Positions 45,477 through 54,695 of a stretch of DNA of 64,000 bases are shown here, in pieces. The position numbers were made by a program, and so were the translations under genes. Source of the DNA: CAIXZV01 sp037446495 (lineage in GTDB: Bacteria; Chloroflexota; Limnocylindria; Limnocylindrales; CSP1-4). A model generated the notes under the pieces. The model was not told where the DNA came from, ran no database searches, and was given only the letters and a program-made list of their open reading frames with translations. The DNA lies in contig JBBIIL010000003.1 of the NCBI GenBank assembly GCA_037446495.1, forward strand, positions 62,001 through 126,000. Direction: 5' to 3'. Every line of letters begins with the position of its first letter. The stretch's first letter is position 1.

Positions 45477-46033
45477 CGGCGAGCGAGGTTCCCGAGCCCC
45501 TCGTCATCGACCATCCCCTCGACATCGTCGTCGCGCGCGGGCGCGTACGCGGGGCCCGACGCGGCCTCGGGTGGAGGAGCGAAGGCGGCGCGGCGCTCGT
45601 CCAGCATCGCGATGCCGCGCTCGATGCCGCGCAGCGTCCGGTTCACCTCGCCCTCGAGCTCGGTGAGCACGCCCGCGGCGTACTCGTCGGCACCCTGGCG
45701 AACGCTGTCAGCGTCGTCCTCTGCATCGGCGATGATGCGCCGGCTCTCCGCATCCGCAGCCTCGGTCAGGCCACGTTCCCCGATCAGGAAGGCGGCCTGC
45801 TCCTGCGCGCGCGCCACGATGCGCTCAGCCTCCTCTTGGGCCTTCTCGATGATCCGCTCGCCCTCGGAGTTGATCCGCTTGGCGGCGCGGACCTCCTCGG
45901 GCACGGCGACACGGAGCTCGTCGATGAGGTTGAGCGCCTGCTCGCGGTCGACGATCGCGTTCTTGGTCAGCGGGAGGGACTTCCCGTTCGCGATCAGGGA
46001 CTCCAAGCGCTCGACGAGGAAGATGATGTCCAG
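45473..46033 (-). CDS. DivIVA/ATPase-like coiled-coil protein, probable CTG start
   Basis: Coiled-coil protein found beside coaD and DUF177 in actinobacteria and Chloroflexota. The normal N-terminal pattern 'MDIxYLVdRLE..I' appears here as LDIIFLVERLESLI, and its first codon is CTG at 46033 with GGGGAG about 7 bases upstream; no ATG or GTG exists in frame upstream. A TTG at 46006 would remove the first nine conserved residues. With CTG the protein has 186 residues: conserved head 1-50 (LPLTKNAIVDREQALNLID), a Glu/Ala/Arg-rich coiled coil about 55-130 and a Pro/Asp-rich tail. Likely a septum- or pole-associated scaffold; function inferred. Confidence 0.75.
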   Translation of the reverse strand: MDIIFLVERLESLIANGKSLPLTKNAIVDREQALNLIDELRVAVPEEVRAAKRINSEGERIIEKAQEEAERIVARAQEQAAFLIGERGLTEAADAESRRIIADAEDDADSVRQGADEYAAGVLTELEGEVNRTLRGIERGIAMLDERRAAFAPPPEAASGPAYAPARDDDVEGMVDDEGLGNLARR

Positions 46034-46123
46034 CGGTCGGCTCCCCAGGCTGGTGCCCCGGGGCGGGGCGTCTCGGGGAATGATTATGGCACGCGGGCGC
46101 GCGACGCTCCTGCCCCCTACGCG

Positions 46124-46621
46124 TCAGGCGCGCCGGCTCAAGGTGGCAGTCAGGGCCTCGGCGGCCGGGGCCGGCAGCATGCGCGAGACGTCCCCCCCTA
46201 ACTGCGCGATCTCCTTGACCAGGCTCGAGCTGATGTAGCTGTGCTCCAGGGAGGTCATGAAGAACACGGTGTCCACGTCCGGTGCGAGCTCGTGGTTGTT
46301 GTGCGCGAGCTGCATCTCGGTCTCGAAGTCGGCGATGGCGCGCAGGCCACGGACCAGCGACGACGCCCCGACGCGGTGGCAGAAGTCCACGGTCAGGCCG
46401 TCGAACGTCTCGACCGCCACGCGTCCGGCGAGGGCTGCATCGGCCGCGACGACCTGCGCGATGATCGCGACACGCTCCTCGGCCGCCAGCAGTGGCATCT
46501 TGCGCGGGTTGGCCAGGACCGCCACGACGACCTCGTCGAAGACGCGGGCGGCGCGGCGCACGACGTCGAGGTGGCCGTTGGTGATCGGGTCGAACGAGCC
46601 CGGGTAGACCGCGACGTTCAT
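46124..46621 (-). CDS. coaD: Phosphopantetheine adenylyltransferase
   Basis: 165 residues. Penultimate step of coenzyme A synthesis. AVYPGSFDPITNGHLDVVRRA includes the nucleotidyltransferase HxGH-type site (NGHLD), RGLRAIADFETEMQLAHNNHEL and the C-terminal HSYISSSLVKEIAQLGGDV are diagnostic. ATG overlaps the rsmD stop (ATGA); rsmD-coaD is a widespread pair. Confidence 0.97.
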   Translation of the reverse strand: MNVAVYPGSFDPITNGHLDVVRRAARVFDEVVVAVLANPRKMPLLAAEERVAIIAQVVAADAALAGRVAVETFDGLTVDFCHRVGASSLVRGLRAIADFETEMQLAHNNHELAPDVDTVFFMTSLEHSYISSSLVKEIAQLGGDVSRMLPAPAAEALTATLSRRA

Positions 46622-47220
46622 GTCCCGCCCGCCTCCTCGCGCTCCGTGGGCACCGCGTCTCGGCGCCGGTAGAAGGTGAGCGCCGTCTCGCCGAAGCGGC
46701 GCTCCCGCACGGATGCTAGCAGGCCGGTCTGCGCCGGCGGGGCCTCGCGCCAGAAGTGCTTCGCGATGACGACACCGTCGGGCGTCAGGAACCCGCCCAC
46801 CAGCTCGAGGGCCTGGACCAGCGCCTCGGTGTCCGCGTAGGGCGGGTCCATCAGCACGATGTCGAACGGGCCGCCCGCCGCGGCGCCCGCGGGGTCCGCG
46901 AGCCACGCCACTGCGTCGCGCCTGACCACCTCGCCCCGCCCCGCCAGGTTCGCGCGCCGCAGGTTCTCCCCGACCACCCGCGCCGCGCCGCCATCCTTCT
47001 CCACGAACACGGCCCTGGCTGCACCGCGCGAGAGCGCCTCGATGCCGGCAGCGCCGCTGCCGGCGAACAGGTCGAGGACCACAGCGTCGGGGAGCTCGGG
47101 CTCGAGCACCGCGAACAGCGTCTGCTTCACGCGGTCCGCGAGCGGGCGGGTGCCGGGCCCGGGGGCGGTCAGGCGGATCCCTTTTGCGGTCCCCGCGATC
47201 ACCCGGCCCGCATCGGCCAT
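46618..47220 (-). CDS. rsmD: 16S rRNA (guanine(966)-N2)-methyltransferase
   Basis: 200 residues. AdoMet-binding DLFAGSGAAGIEALSRGA and catalytic MDPPY mark an N6/N2-type methyltransferase; the opening RVIAGTAKGIRL and RPLADRVKQTLFAVL are RsmD-specific. It methylates helix 31 of 16S rRNA during 30S assembly. Eighteen bases after recG. Confidence 0.95.
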   Translation of the reverse strand: MADAGRVIAGTAKGIRLTAPGPGTRPLADRVKQTLFAVLEPELPDAVVLDLFAGSGAAGIEALSRGAARAVFVEKDGGAARVVGENLRRANLAGRGEVVRRDAVAWLADPAGAAAGGPFDIVLMDPPYADTEALVQALELVGGFLTPDGVVIAKHFWREAPPAQTGLLASVRERRFGETALTFYRRRDAVPTEREEAGGT

Positions 47221-47238
47221 GCCGCTCCCCTCCCGGCC

Positions 47239-49542
47239 CTACGCCGCGCTGGCGCTGGCCGCGTCGCCACGGAACACGCGCACCAGCCAGCCTGACTCGA
47301 GCTCCCGCGACAAGTCCGCCAGGTCGGGCGGGAGCCGGCCGTCGGTGTCGAGGAGCGACTCGGCGTGGAGGCGCGCCAGCGCCGCCAGCTCGCGGTGGGC
47401 GGGGTCCGCGAGAGTGGCCACCCGGAGCCTTGGCAGACCGCTCTGCGCGAGACCCAGCACGTCGCCCTCGCGCCGCAGCTCGAAGTCCTTCTCGGCGAGC
47501 GCGAAGCCGTCCGAGGTGGACGCCACCGCCTTGAGCCGCTCGTGCTCCGCGGTGCCCTCAGCCGCCTCGCTGACGAGCACGCAGAACGATTCCACCGTGC
47601 CGCGGCCGACGCGCCCGCGAAGCTGGTGGAGCTGCGCGAGGCCGAAGCGCTCGGCCCCCTCGACAACCATCATCGTGGCCGCCGGGACGTCCACGCCCAC
47701 CTCGACCACCGTCGTCCCCACGAGCACGTCAAGCTCTCCGTCGCGGAAGCGTGCCATCTCCCGGTCGCGGTCAGCGGGCTTCAGGCGCCCGTGCACGAGG
47801 CCCACGCGGAGCGGCGCCAGCTCGAGGGTCAGGCGCTCGAACTCGGCCTCCGCGGCTGCGGCCCACACCGTCTCGACGTCCTCGTCGGGAAGCTCGTCGT
47901 CGCCGGCCCAGCCCCCGTCCTCCGCCTCGGCGCCGCCCGCCTCGGTCACCGCGGGCCCGATCCTCGGCACGACCACGAACGTGCGGCCACCCGCGACCGC
48001 CTCCTCGCGCACCTTGCGCCACGTCCCGTCGAGCTCGGCCGGGCGCCGGATCCCGGTTCGCACGGGCACACGGCCGGCGGGCGCGGCGCGCAGGGTGGAG
48101 ACGTCGAGGTCCGCGTAGAGCACCTGGCCCAGCGTTCTGGGAATGGGCGTGGCGGTCATCAGCAGGACGTGCGGCTGGTGGCCGGTCCCGGCCTTCGCCT
48201 CGAGCGCGCCACGCTGCTCCACGCCGAACCGGTGCTGCTCATCCACGACGGCAAGGGCGAGATCGGCGAAGGCCACCTTCTCCTGGAGCAGCGCGTGCGT
48301 CCCAACCACGACCGCCGCCTGACCGCTCATGATGGCCTCGAGCGCCCTCGCCTTCGCCTTGGCGTCGAGCGACCCCGTGAGCAGCGTCACGGGGATGCCC
48401 AGGTCCTCGAGCAGTGAGGCCACCGTCGTCAGGTGCTGGCGGGCGAGCAGGTCAGTCGGGGCGAGCATCGCCGCCTGGCGGCCCGAGAGCGCGGCTGCCG
48501 CGAGGGCCCACGCTGCCACGGCGGTCTTGCCGGCGCCCACGTCGCCCTGGACGAGGCGCAGCATCGGCGTCGGCCGGGCCAGGTCCGCGCGGATCTCGGC
48601 GATCGTCTGCGCCTGGTCCGGCGTGAGGGCCGCGGCCCCGCCCAGCCTGCGTCCGAGTGACGCCTCGAGCGCCCGCCTGATGGCCTCGTCCCGCGCCTGG
48701 TCCACGGGGATCGGCAGCGCGAGGTCTCGGCCGCGGGACCGGCGGCGCATCACCATGCCCAGCTGGAGGGCGAGCAGCTCGTCGTACGCGAGGCGACGGA
48801 GCGCGGCATCCCGGGCCTCGAAGTCCGGCGGGTAGTGGACGGCCTCGAGCACCTGTGCGATCGCGGGCGCGCCGGCCTCCCGGCGCAGCCTTGCCGGCAG
48901 GTACTCCGGGTAGGCCCGCCCGTCACGGTCGAGCGCCTGGCGCATCGCTGCGCGGAGCCGCGCCGTCGTGACGCCCGAGGTCAGGCGGTAGACCGGCACG
49001 ATGCGCCCGGCGTGGAGCAGGGAGACGGCCGCCGCGGGCTGGAAGTCCGGGCCGTCGAGGACCAGCGTGAAGCCGCGCCGCTTGAGCTTGCCCGAGACGA
49101 TGATCTCGTCGCCCTCGCGCAGGCGACGCTCGACGAACTGGCGTCCGAACCAGGCGGCCTCGGCGGTGCCCGTGTCGTCCTCGAGGTACGCGGTGGTGAC
49201 CTGGACCTTCCGCCGCCACGTCTGCTGCACGCGGATCGCCGTCACGCGGACGCGCGCGGAGACCACCGTGCCGTCGGGGACGTAGGGCAGGCTGCCCAGC
49301 TGCATCAGCTGGCGCAGGTCGTCATACCGGCGAGGGAGGTGGAACAGCAGGTCGCGGACGGTTTCGATTCCCAGCCGCCGCCCGGCTCGGCGGAGCGTGC
49401 CGGCGGCGCTGAGGCCGGCCAGGGCGAGGGGCATCGAGAGCCGCTCGAATGGGTCCTCGGGCAGCTGCACGGACCTCCTGGCGGTCGTGGGGCGCAGCGG
49501 CCGGCTGCCGCGAGCGGGACCCGGCCGACGTCGCTCGCTCAC
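47239..49542 (-). CDS. recG: ATP-dependent DNA helicase RecG
   Basis: 767 residues. Wedge OB-fold domain about 60-170, then helicase lobes: Walker A VQGDVGAGKTAVAAWAL, LLARQHL, DEQHRFGV (motif II), MTATPIPRTL, and the C-lobe VGTTVVEVGVDVPAATMMVVEGAERFGLAQLHQLRGRVGRG. Remodels stalled forks and Holliday junctions. An acidic insert (AGGAEAEDGGWAGDDELPDED) sits between the lobes. GTG start overlaps the upstream gene (GTGA). Confidence 0.97.
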   Translation of the reverse strand: MSERRRPGPARGSRPLRPTTARRSVQLPEDPFERLSMPLALAGLSAAGTLRRAGRRLGIETVRDLLFHLPRRYDDLRQLMQLGSLPYVPDGTVVSARVRVTAIRVQQTWRRKVQVTTAYLEDDTGTAEAAWFGRQFVERRLREGDEIIVSGKLKRRGFTLVLDGPDFQPAAAVSLLHAGRIVPVYRLTSGVTTARLRAAMRQALDRDGRAYPEYLPARLRREAGAPAIAQVLEAVHYPPDFEARDAALRRLAYDELLALQLGMVMRRRSRGRDLALPIPVDQARDEAIRRALEASLGRRLGGAAALTPDQAQTIAEIRADLARPTPMLRLVQGDVGAGKTAVAAWALAAAALSGRQAAMLAPTDLLARQHLTTVASLLEDLGIPVTLLTGSLDAKAKARALEAIMSGQAAVVVGTHALLQEKVAFADLALAVVDEQHRFGVEQRGALEAKAGTGHQPHVLLMTATPIPRTLGQVLYADLDVSTLRAAPAGRVPVRTGIRRPAELDGTWRKVREEAVAGGRTFVVVPRIGPAVTEAGGAEAEDGGWAGDDELPDEDVETVWAAAAEAEFERLTLELAPLRVGLVHGRLKPADRDREMARFRDGELDVLVGTTVVEVGVDVPAATMMVVEGAERFGLAQLHQLRGRVGRGTVESFCVLVSEAAEGTAEHERLKAVASTSDGFALAEKDFELRREGDVLGLAQSGLPRLRVATLADPAHRELAALARLHAESLLDTDGRLPPDLADLSRELESGWLVRVFRGDAASASAA

Positions 49543-51311
49543 TCGGCCGAGATCAGGTACCGGTAGTGGGGCTGGCCGCCGTGGAGAACCTCCACCTCGG
49601 CCCCGGGCGCCACCTCGTGGATCCGGGACGCCAGCTCCTCAGCGTCCTCGAGGGTCGCCTCCGCGCCGTAGTAGACCTCGACGATCTCGAACCCGCCCTT
49701 CAGGCGCCCGAAGGCGGCGATCACCGCACGGTGGGCGTCGTTGTCGAGGGCGAGCAGCCCGTCGTCGGGATCGAGGACCATCGTCTGGCCCTTCTTCACC
49801 TTCCTCCCGGACACGGTGGCATCCCGCACGGCCTCGGTGACCTGCACCGAGAGGATGGCCCGGGCCGCCGAGGTCATCGCCTCCGCGTTCTCCTCGGCGC
49901 CCTTCGCCGGGTCCATGCGGAGCAGGGCTGCCACGCCCTCGGCGCAGTTGCGCGTCGGGACGATGTGGACCGGCCGGTCCGTCATCGCGGCAACCTGCTT
50001 GGCAGCCAGGGTCACGTTGGGGTTGTTGGGCAGGATCAGGAGCTCGTCGGCCTGCGTGGACTGCACTGCGTCGAGCAGTTCGCCAGTTGAGGGGTTCGCG
50101 GTCTGGCCGCCGTGCACCACGCGAAACGCCACGTACTCCCGGAAGCCGTCAGCGGTGGTCTCGAGGCGGCTCGCCAGACCGTCCGACGGGGCCACGGCCA
50201 CGACGCCCAGCGGCATGCGCGTGAGCCGCAGCGACGCGGTGGCCGTCGCAACCGGCGTCGCCATGGCGCGGGCCAGGGTGTCGGCGAAGTCGAGCGTGGG
50301 CGACAGGGTGCCCGTCGTGCCGTCGACGAAGGCGGCGGCCCTCGCCTCGCGAACCTCGCTCGCCTGGCCGTCCAGATTCTCGATGGTGATGCGCGTGAGC
50401 GTGCCGATGGCGAGGCCGTACGCGATCACCGCGTCCGGGTGCTCGTTGTGGACGTGGATCTTGGCCATCTGCTCGTCGCCGGCGACCATGACCGAATCGC
50501 CCACGGACTTGAGGAACGCGCCGATGCCCGCGAGGTCCAGCCGCTCGCCCGGACGAGCATAAACGAGGTAGACGGTCTCGTAGCCGTAGCCCGTCTCCTC
50601 CCCGACGCGCAGCTGATACGGCGCACGGACGCCCGCCGCCGGGATCGCCACAGGATGCGGCGCGAGGTCCTCACGGGTGACGGGCGTGCCCCGGGCGGCG
50701 GACAGGGCACCCTCGAGCAGTCGGAACAGGCCCTGGCCTCCGGAGTCCACGACCTTGGCCTCGCGAAGGACCTCGAGCAGCTGCGGCGTCCTGGCGACCG
50801 CCCGTTCGGCCGCCTCCACGGTGGTGGCGAGGACGGCCACTGCGTCGTTGTTCTGCTCGGCGGCGGCGATGGCGGCAGCGGAGGCCTCCCGGATGACCGT
50901 GAGGATCGTGCCCTCGACGGGGCGCTGCACCGCGGCATAGGCCTTCTTCGCGCCGGCGTCGAGCGCGTGGGCGAGGTCCAGGCCGTTGAACCGGCGCTTG
51001 CCCTCGAGCGCATGCGCGATGCCGCCGAGGATCTGGCTGGTGATGACGCCCGAGTTGCCACGGGCGCCCATGAGCGCTCCCTGCGCGACGGCGTGGGCCA
51101 CGCGCGCCGCCTCTGCGTCCGGCCCGACGTTGAGGCCGTCGGCAGCATCGAGCGCGGCGCGGACGGTGGCCAGCATGTTGGAGCCGGTGTCCCCGTCGGG
51201 CACGGGGAACACGTTGAGCGCGTTCACCTCGTCCACGTGGGCCGCGAGGTTGGCCACGGCGCTGCGGAACGCCTTGAGGAACCTCGCCCCATCGACCGTC
51301 CGCTGCGGCAT
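49539..51311 (-). CDS. DAK2/DegV-associated fatty acid kinase-like protein (FakA-like)
   Basis: 590 residues. N-terminal DhaL (DAK2) domain 1-205: NALNVFPVPDGDTGSNML with the Mg-binding aspartates and GARGNSGVITSQILGG. The middle DAK1_2 portion contains YGYETVYLVYARPGERLD, and the C-terminal domain ends with EVLHGGQPHYRYLIS. FakA phosphorylates fatty acids presented by FakB (DegV proteins) for membrane lipids; no fakB is in the window. The asp23-fakA-recG arrangement with rpmB divergent is the same as in Bacillus and Staphylococcus. Confidence 0.9.
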   Translation of the reverse strand: MPQRTVDGARFLKAFRSAVANLAAHVDEVNALNVFPVPDGDTGSNMLATVRAALDAADGLNVGPDAEAARVAHAVAQGALMGARGNSGVITSQILGGIAHALEGKRRFNGLDLAHALDAGAKKAYAAVQRPVEGTILTVIREASAAAIAAAEQNNDAVAVLATTVEAAERAVARTPQLLEVLREAKVVDSGGQGLFRLLEGALSAARGTPVTREDLAPHPVAIPAAGVRAPYQLRVGEETGYGYETVYLVYARPGERLDLAGIGAFLKSVGDSVMVAGDEQMAKIHVHNEHPDAVIAYGLAIGTLTRITIENLDGQASEVREARAAAFVDGTTGTLSPTLDFADTLARAMATPVATATASLRLTRMPLGVVAVAPSDGLASRLETTADGFREYVAFRVVHGGQTANPSTGELLDAVQSTQADELLILPNNPNVTLAAKQVAAMTDRPVHIVPTRNCAEGVAALLRMDPAKGAEENAEAMTSAARAILSVQVTEAVRDATVSGRKVKKGQTMVLDPDDGLLALDNDAHRAVIAAFGRLKGGFEIVEVYYGAEATLEDAEELASRIHEVAPGAEVEVLHGGQPHYRYLISAE

Positions 51312-51733
51312 CAGGCGACGTCCGTGCCGCTCGCGGCGAGGTCCGCCGGGCTGGGCTCGGTGGTGACGGGCGCCTCCCGGAGGGGCGCGATGCCATGCTC
51401 GTGGCGGAGACGGCCGATTCTGATGGTCACCCGCTCAGGCTCCTGGCCGACGGCATGGCGGAGCGTGTAGCGGACCGCTGATTCGACCTGGCGCGCAACC
51501 TCGGCGACGGGCAGGCCATAGGCCACGAGGAGATCGAGGTCCACTGCCAGCGCGGGGTTGATCGAGACGCGACAGCCGGGGTTGCCGAAGCCAGCCCGAT
51601 CCACGAGACGCCCCAGCCGCCCGCCCCCTGCGAAGCCGGAAACGCCGTAGACCGACAGGACAGCGGTCCGGACCAGCTCGCGGACGGCGCGCTTGGTCAC
51701 AAGCGATCGGCCGGGGATAGGTTCGGCGGTCAC
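51311..51733 (-). CDS. Asp23/Gls24 family protein
   Basis: 140 residues from GTG at 51733 (MTAEPIPGRSLVTKRAVRELV), GAGGAGG about 11 bases upstream; longer frames run across the rpmB promoter. The Asp23 pattern VRELVRTAVLSVYGVSGF, strands VSINPALAVDLDLLVAYGLPVAEVARQVESAVRYTL, and late VTIRIGRL are present. Stop shares a base with the next start (TGATG). In the Firmicutes locus the corresponding gene is yloU, beside fakA and rpmB. Confidence 0.85.
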   Translation of the reverse strand: MTAEPIPGRSLVTKRAVRELVRTAVLSVYGVSGFAGGGRLGRLVDRAGFGNPGCRVSINPALAVDLDLLVAYGLPVAEVARQVESAVRYTLRHAVGQEPERVTIRIGRLRHEHGIAPLREAPVTTEPSPADLAASGTDVA

Positions 51734-51820
51734 GCGGGCGACGTCCTCCTCGCGGGTCGCAGGCCGATGCTCGTCGGCCGGGTGGATCCTCACCGGGGCA
51801 GGGCCCCCGAAGGCCTGTGC

Positions 51821-51826
51821 TACGAT
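51821..51826 (+). promoter_or_regulatory. Extended -10 (TG-C-TACGAT) for rpmB
   Basis: TGCTACGAT on the + strand gives an extended -10 about 74 bases before the rpmB ATG. No good -35. The 166-base gap also must hold the divergent asp23-fakA-recG promoter, which I cannot place. Confidence 0.45.
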
Positions 51827-51899
51827 ACCACCCCGTTTGCGCCGCACGTCACCGGTGACCTGTCGGCCTGCCGACACCCTCCGAGGAACTACACAGACC

Positions 51900-52097
51900 A
51901 TGGCTCGAGCCTGCGCCATCTGCGGCAAGGCGTCGATCGGCGGGTTCAACCCCCAGTCGTCGGGGATGAACCGCGTTCGCGCCCACCGCCGCTACCAGCC
52001 GAACCTCCAGCTCACGACGCTTGCGAAGAACGGCAGCACCGAGAAGGTGCTCGCCTGCACGCGCTGCCGCCGCACGCTGACGAAGAGCGCCCGCTAG
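51900..52097 (+). CDS. rpmB: 50S ribosomal protein L28
   Basis: 65 residues. ARACAICGKASIGGFN and ACTRCRRTLTKSAR give the four-Cys zinc-binding L28. ATG at 51900. It is the only housekeeping gene of the supercluster on the + strand and is divergent from asp23, as in Firmicutes. It has its own promoter and terminator. Confidence 0.97.
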   Translation: MARACAICGKASIGGFNPQSSGMNRVRAHRRYQPNLQLTTLAKNGSTEKVLACTRCRRTLTKSAR

Positions 52098-52118
52098 CCC
52101 GCCATCCGGGCCCGTCGG

Positions 52119-52149
52119 AGCCGGTCGCCGATCCGCGGCCGGCTTCTTG
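52119..52149 (+). terminator. rpmB intrinsic terminator
   Basis: AGCCGG (52119-52124) and CCGGCT (52139-52144) pair around a 14-base interior that can also pair in part; TCTT follows. It lies 22 bases after the rpmB stop. The remaining sequence to the dtd stop at 52246 holds nothing recognisable. Confidence 0.55.
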
Positions 52150-52245
52150 GCGTTCAGGGCATCACGGGGATCGCGCTCGCATCGGCCGCCGCGCCAAGGG
52201 GCGGCCTCCCCCAGGCGTCCACGATCGTGCGCAGCACCGAGCAGT

Positions 52246-52692
52246 TCACCGGTCGGCGGTGTCCAGCCAGATCGTGAACGGCCCATCGTTGACGAGCTCG
52301 ACGGCCATCTCAGCGCCGAACTCGCCCGACGCCGTGCGGACGCCGCGGGCCTCCATCCCGGCGGCCATGCTCCGCCACACGCGGGACGCGACGTCCGGCG
52401 GCGCGGCGTCGGTGAACCCGGGCCGCCGGCCGCGCCGCGTGTCCGCATACAGCGTGAACTGGCTGACCACCAGGGCCTCCCCGCCGACGTCGCGGATCGA
52501 GCGGTTCGTCCGCCCCTCGTCGTCCTTGAAGATGCGCAGCTCGCAGACCCGGCGCGCCAGCGCGTCGGCCGTCGTGTCGTCGTCGCCGTGGCCGACGCCC
52601 ACGAGGATCAGCAGGCCGTGCCCGATCGAGCCGACCGTCCGCTCGCCCACGCGGACCTCGGCCCGGGTCACGCGCTGGAGCAGCGCCCGCAC
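52246..52692 (-). CDS. dtd: D-aminoacyl-tRNA deacylase
   Basis: 148 residues from GTG at 52692 with GGGGAGG upstream. Hydrolyses D-amino acids from mischarged tRNA. The chirality-checking motifs VVSQFTLYADTRRGRRPGF and the C-terminal NDGPFTIWLD (GPxT-type, with Phe instead of Val) are visible, along with MRALLQRVTRAEV at the start. Ten bases after rpe. Confidence 0.95.
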   Translation of the reverse strand: MRALLQRVTRAEVRVGERTVGSIGHGLLILVGVGHGDDDTTADALARRVCELRIFKDDEGRTNRSIRDVGGEALVVSQFTLYADTRRGRRPGFTDAAPPDVASRVWRSMAAGMEARGVRTASGEFGAEMAVELVNDGPFTIWLDTADR

Positions 52693-52702
52693 GTCGCCTC
52701 CC

Positions 52703-53401
52703 CTACCCGAGGGTGGCGGCGCGCGCGGCACTCGCGATGGACCGGATGCGCTCCACCTCGACGGCCATGTCCTCCGCGCGATAGAGGGCGGAGCCGGCGA
52801 CGACGACGTCCGTGCCGCCCCGGCCGATCACCTCCGCCGTCGCCGATCGCCCGCCGCCGTCCACCTGCACCTCGTTGGCCCCGTCCGCTGCCAGCCACGC
52901 CCGGGACGCGAGGAGTTTCGTGTCCGCCACATCTGTCATGAACGACTGGCCGCCGAAGCCCGGCTCCACCGTCATGACCAGGATGATGTCGAGCAGGTCG
53001 CGGTAGGCGTCGAGGGCGGTCAGCGGCGTCCCCGGCCTCACAGACAGGCCGGCCGACCTGCCAGCCTCTCGGATGCGCTGGAGCGCCGGGCGGATCTGTG
53101 GCGCGTCCACCTCCACGTGGAAGGTGATGGAGTCACAGCCTGCGTCGAGGAAGTGCTCGGTCCAGCGGCCCGGCTCGTCGATCATCAGGTGGGCGTCGAA
53201 CGGCAGGGCGGTGACGCCGCGCAGCGCCTCGATGGCCTTCCAGCCGAACGAGAGGTTCGGCACGAAGTGCCCGTCCATCACGTCAAGGTGGATCCGGTCC
53301 ACGCCCGCGGCCTCCGCACGCCGAACCTCGTCGCCCAGCGCCGCGAGGTCTGAGTCGAGGATGCTGGCCGACACGAGGGCCAGGGGGCGTCTGATGGTCA
53401 C
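52703..53401 (-). CDS. rpe: Ribulose-phosphate 3-epimerase
   Basis: 232 residues from GTG at 53401 overlapping the rlmN stop (GTGA). Interconverts ribulose 5-phosphate and xylulose 5-phosphate; it therefore links to the product of xylAB. TIM-barrel motifs: VSASILDSDLAALGDEV, IHLDVMDGHFVPNLSFG, DAHLMI, VMTVEPGFGGQSF and QVDGGG. Metal ligands His/Asp are in place. Confidence 0.97.
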   Translation of the reverse strand: MTIRRPLALVSASILDSDLAALGDEVRRAEAAGVDRIHLDVMDGHFVPNLSFGWKAIEALRGVTALPFDAHLMIDEPGRWTEHFLDAGCDSITFHVEVDAPQIRPALQRIREAGRSAGLSVRPGTPLTALDAYRDLLDIILVMTVEPGFGGQSFMTDVADTKLLASRAWLAADGANEVQVDGGGRSATAEVIGRGGTDVVVAGSALYRAEDMAVEVERIRSIASAARAATLG

Positions 53402-54669
53402 CCCGTGCCCTCCCGTGCGCTCAGGGACGGCGCCGGCTCGTCGCTTCGCTCGCCGCGGAGGGCCGCCGCCGACTGGGCGACGATTCGCTCCCGGCGCCGC
53501 TGGACGACCGCCGGCGTGGGCTGGCCCGCATGCTCGGCCGCGAGCTGGCCGCAGGCGGCCCCGATCTCGGTCCCCCGGTTGAACCGGATCGTGACGGCGA
53601 TCCCGGCCGCCCGGACCCGCTCTGCGAACCGCTCCACCACCGGGATGGGGCTGCCCGTCCAGGGCGTGTGGGCAACCTGGTTCATCGGGATCAGGTTGAC
53701 GTGCGCCAGGTTGCCGCGCAGCAGGTCGGCGAGCGCGTCGGCGTCGGCCTCCGTGTCGTTGATGCCCTCGATCATCGTGAGCTCGTACGTCACGCGCCGG
53801 CCGGTCGCCTCGGCGTGCTCGCGCGCCGCGGCCACCACCTCCTCCACGGGCCACCGCCGGTTGAGCGGCACGAGCACATCGCGCAGCGGGTTGCGCGCGG
53901 CGTGGATCGAGATGGCGAGCGTGAACTGCGGGCCGAGCGCGGTCAGGCGACGGATTCCCGGCACCACGCCCGACGTGCTGACGGTGATGTGGCGCGCGCC
54001 GAGCCCGAAGCGGGCGGGGTCGTTGAGGGCGTCGATGGCCTCGAGCACGCGGTCCAAGTTCATGAGCGGCTCGCCCATCCCCATGAAGACCACGTTCGTG
54101 AGGTGCCTGCCGTCCACCGCCAGGCGGCGCTGGGCCTGGCGCACCTGGTCGAGGATCTCGGCCGACTCGAGGTCCCGCTCCATACCCAGCTCACCCGTGG
54201 CGCAGAACGGGCAGCCCACCGCGCAGCCGGCCTGCGAGCTGATGCACAGCGTGTGCCGCTCGCGCGCACCGTCGCGGGCCGGATAGTGCATGAGCACAGA
54301 CTCCACCAGCAGGCCGTCGGACAGGCGGTGCACGGCCTTCTCGGTCAAGCCCGCGTCCGTGACCAGAACCTCGGTCTCGGCCAGGGTGTCGAACCGGAAC
54401 GCATCGGCGAACTGCTCGCGCACCGGACCCGGCAGTGTCAGCACGTCCGCGAAGGCCCCCTCGCGCCCGCGCCACACCGAGTCGAGCACCTGCCTCGCGC
54501 GATAGGCGGGCAGCCCGTGCTCCTTCGCCCACGCGGCCAGCTCCCCCGGCGCGAGGCCGGACACACCGGGACGCGGGTCGCGTGGACGCGTGGCCGACGG
54601 TGCGGGCCGGAGGCCGAAGAGCGGCATGATGTCGGGCGGCTGTGTGGTCATCGTGCCCGATTCTGGCAT
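53398..54669 (-). CDS. rlmN: Dual-specificity RNA methyltransferase RlmN
   Basis: 423 residues (ATG at 54651 is an alternative start). Radical SAM enzyme methylating A2503 of 23S rRNA and A37 of tRNAs. The cluster motif CAVGCPFC follows HTLCISSQAG; NVVFMGMGEPLMNLD and TVSTSGVVPGIRRL are typical; FNRGTEIGAACGQL near the C-terminus carries the methyl-accepting Cys. N-terminal HhH-like domain GLPAYRARQVLDSVWRG. The C-terminal 45 residues are Arg/Ser/Ala-rich and extra. Confidence 0.95.
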   Translation of the reverse strand: MPESGTMTTQPPDIMPLFGLRPAPSATRPRDPRPGVSGLAPGELAAWAKEHGLPAYRARQVLDSVWRGREGAFADVLTLPGPVREQFADAFRFDTLAETEVLVTDAGLTEKAVHRLSDGLLVESVLMHYPARDGARERHTLCISSQAGCAVGCPFCATGELGMERDLESAEILDQVRQAQRRLAVDGRHLTNVVFMGMGEPLMNLDRVLEAIDALNDPARFGLGARHITVSTSGVVPGIRRLTALGPQFTLAISIHAARNPLRDVLVPLNRRWPVEEVVAAAREHAEATGRRVTYELTMIEGINDTEADADALADLLRGNLAHVNLIPMNQVAHTPWTGSPIPVVERFAERVRAAGIAVTIRFNRGTEIGAACGQLAAEHAGQPTPAVVQRRRERIVAQSAAALRGERSDEPAPSLSAREGTG

Positions 54670-54695
54670 GGAAGCGCGGGTCTGGCGCGGCGTCG

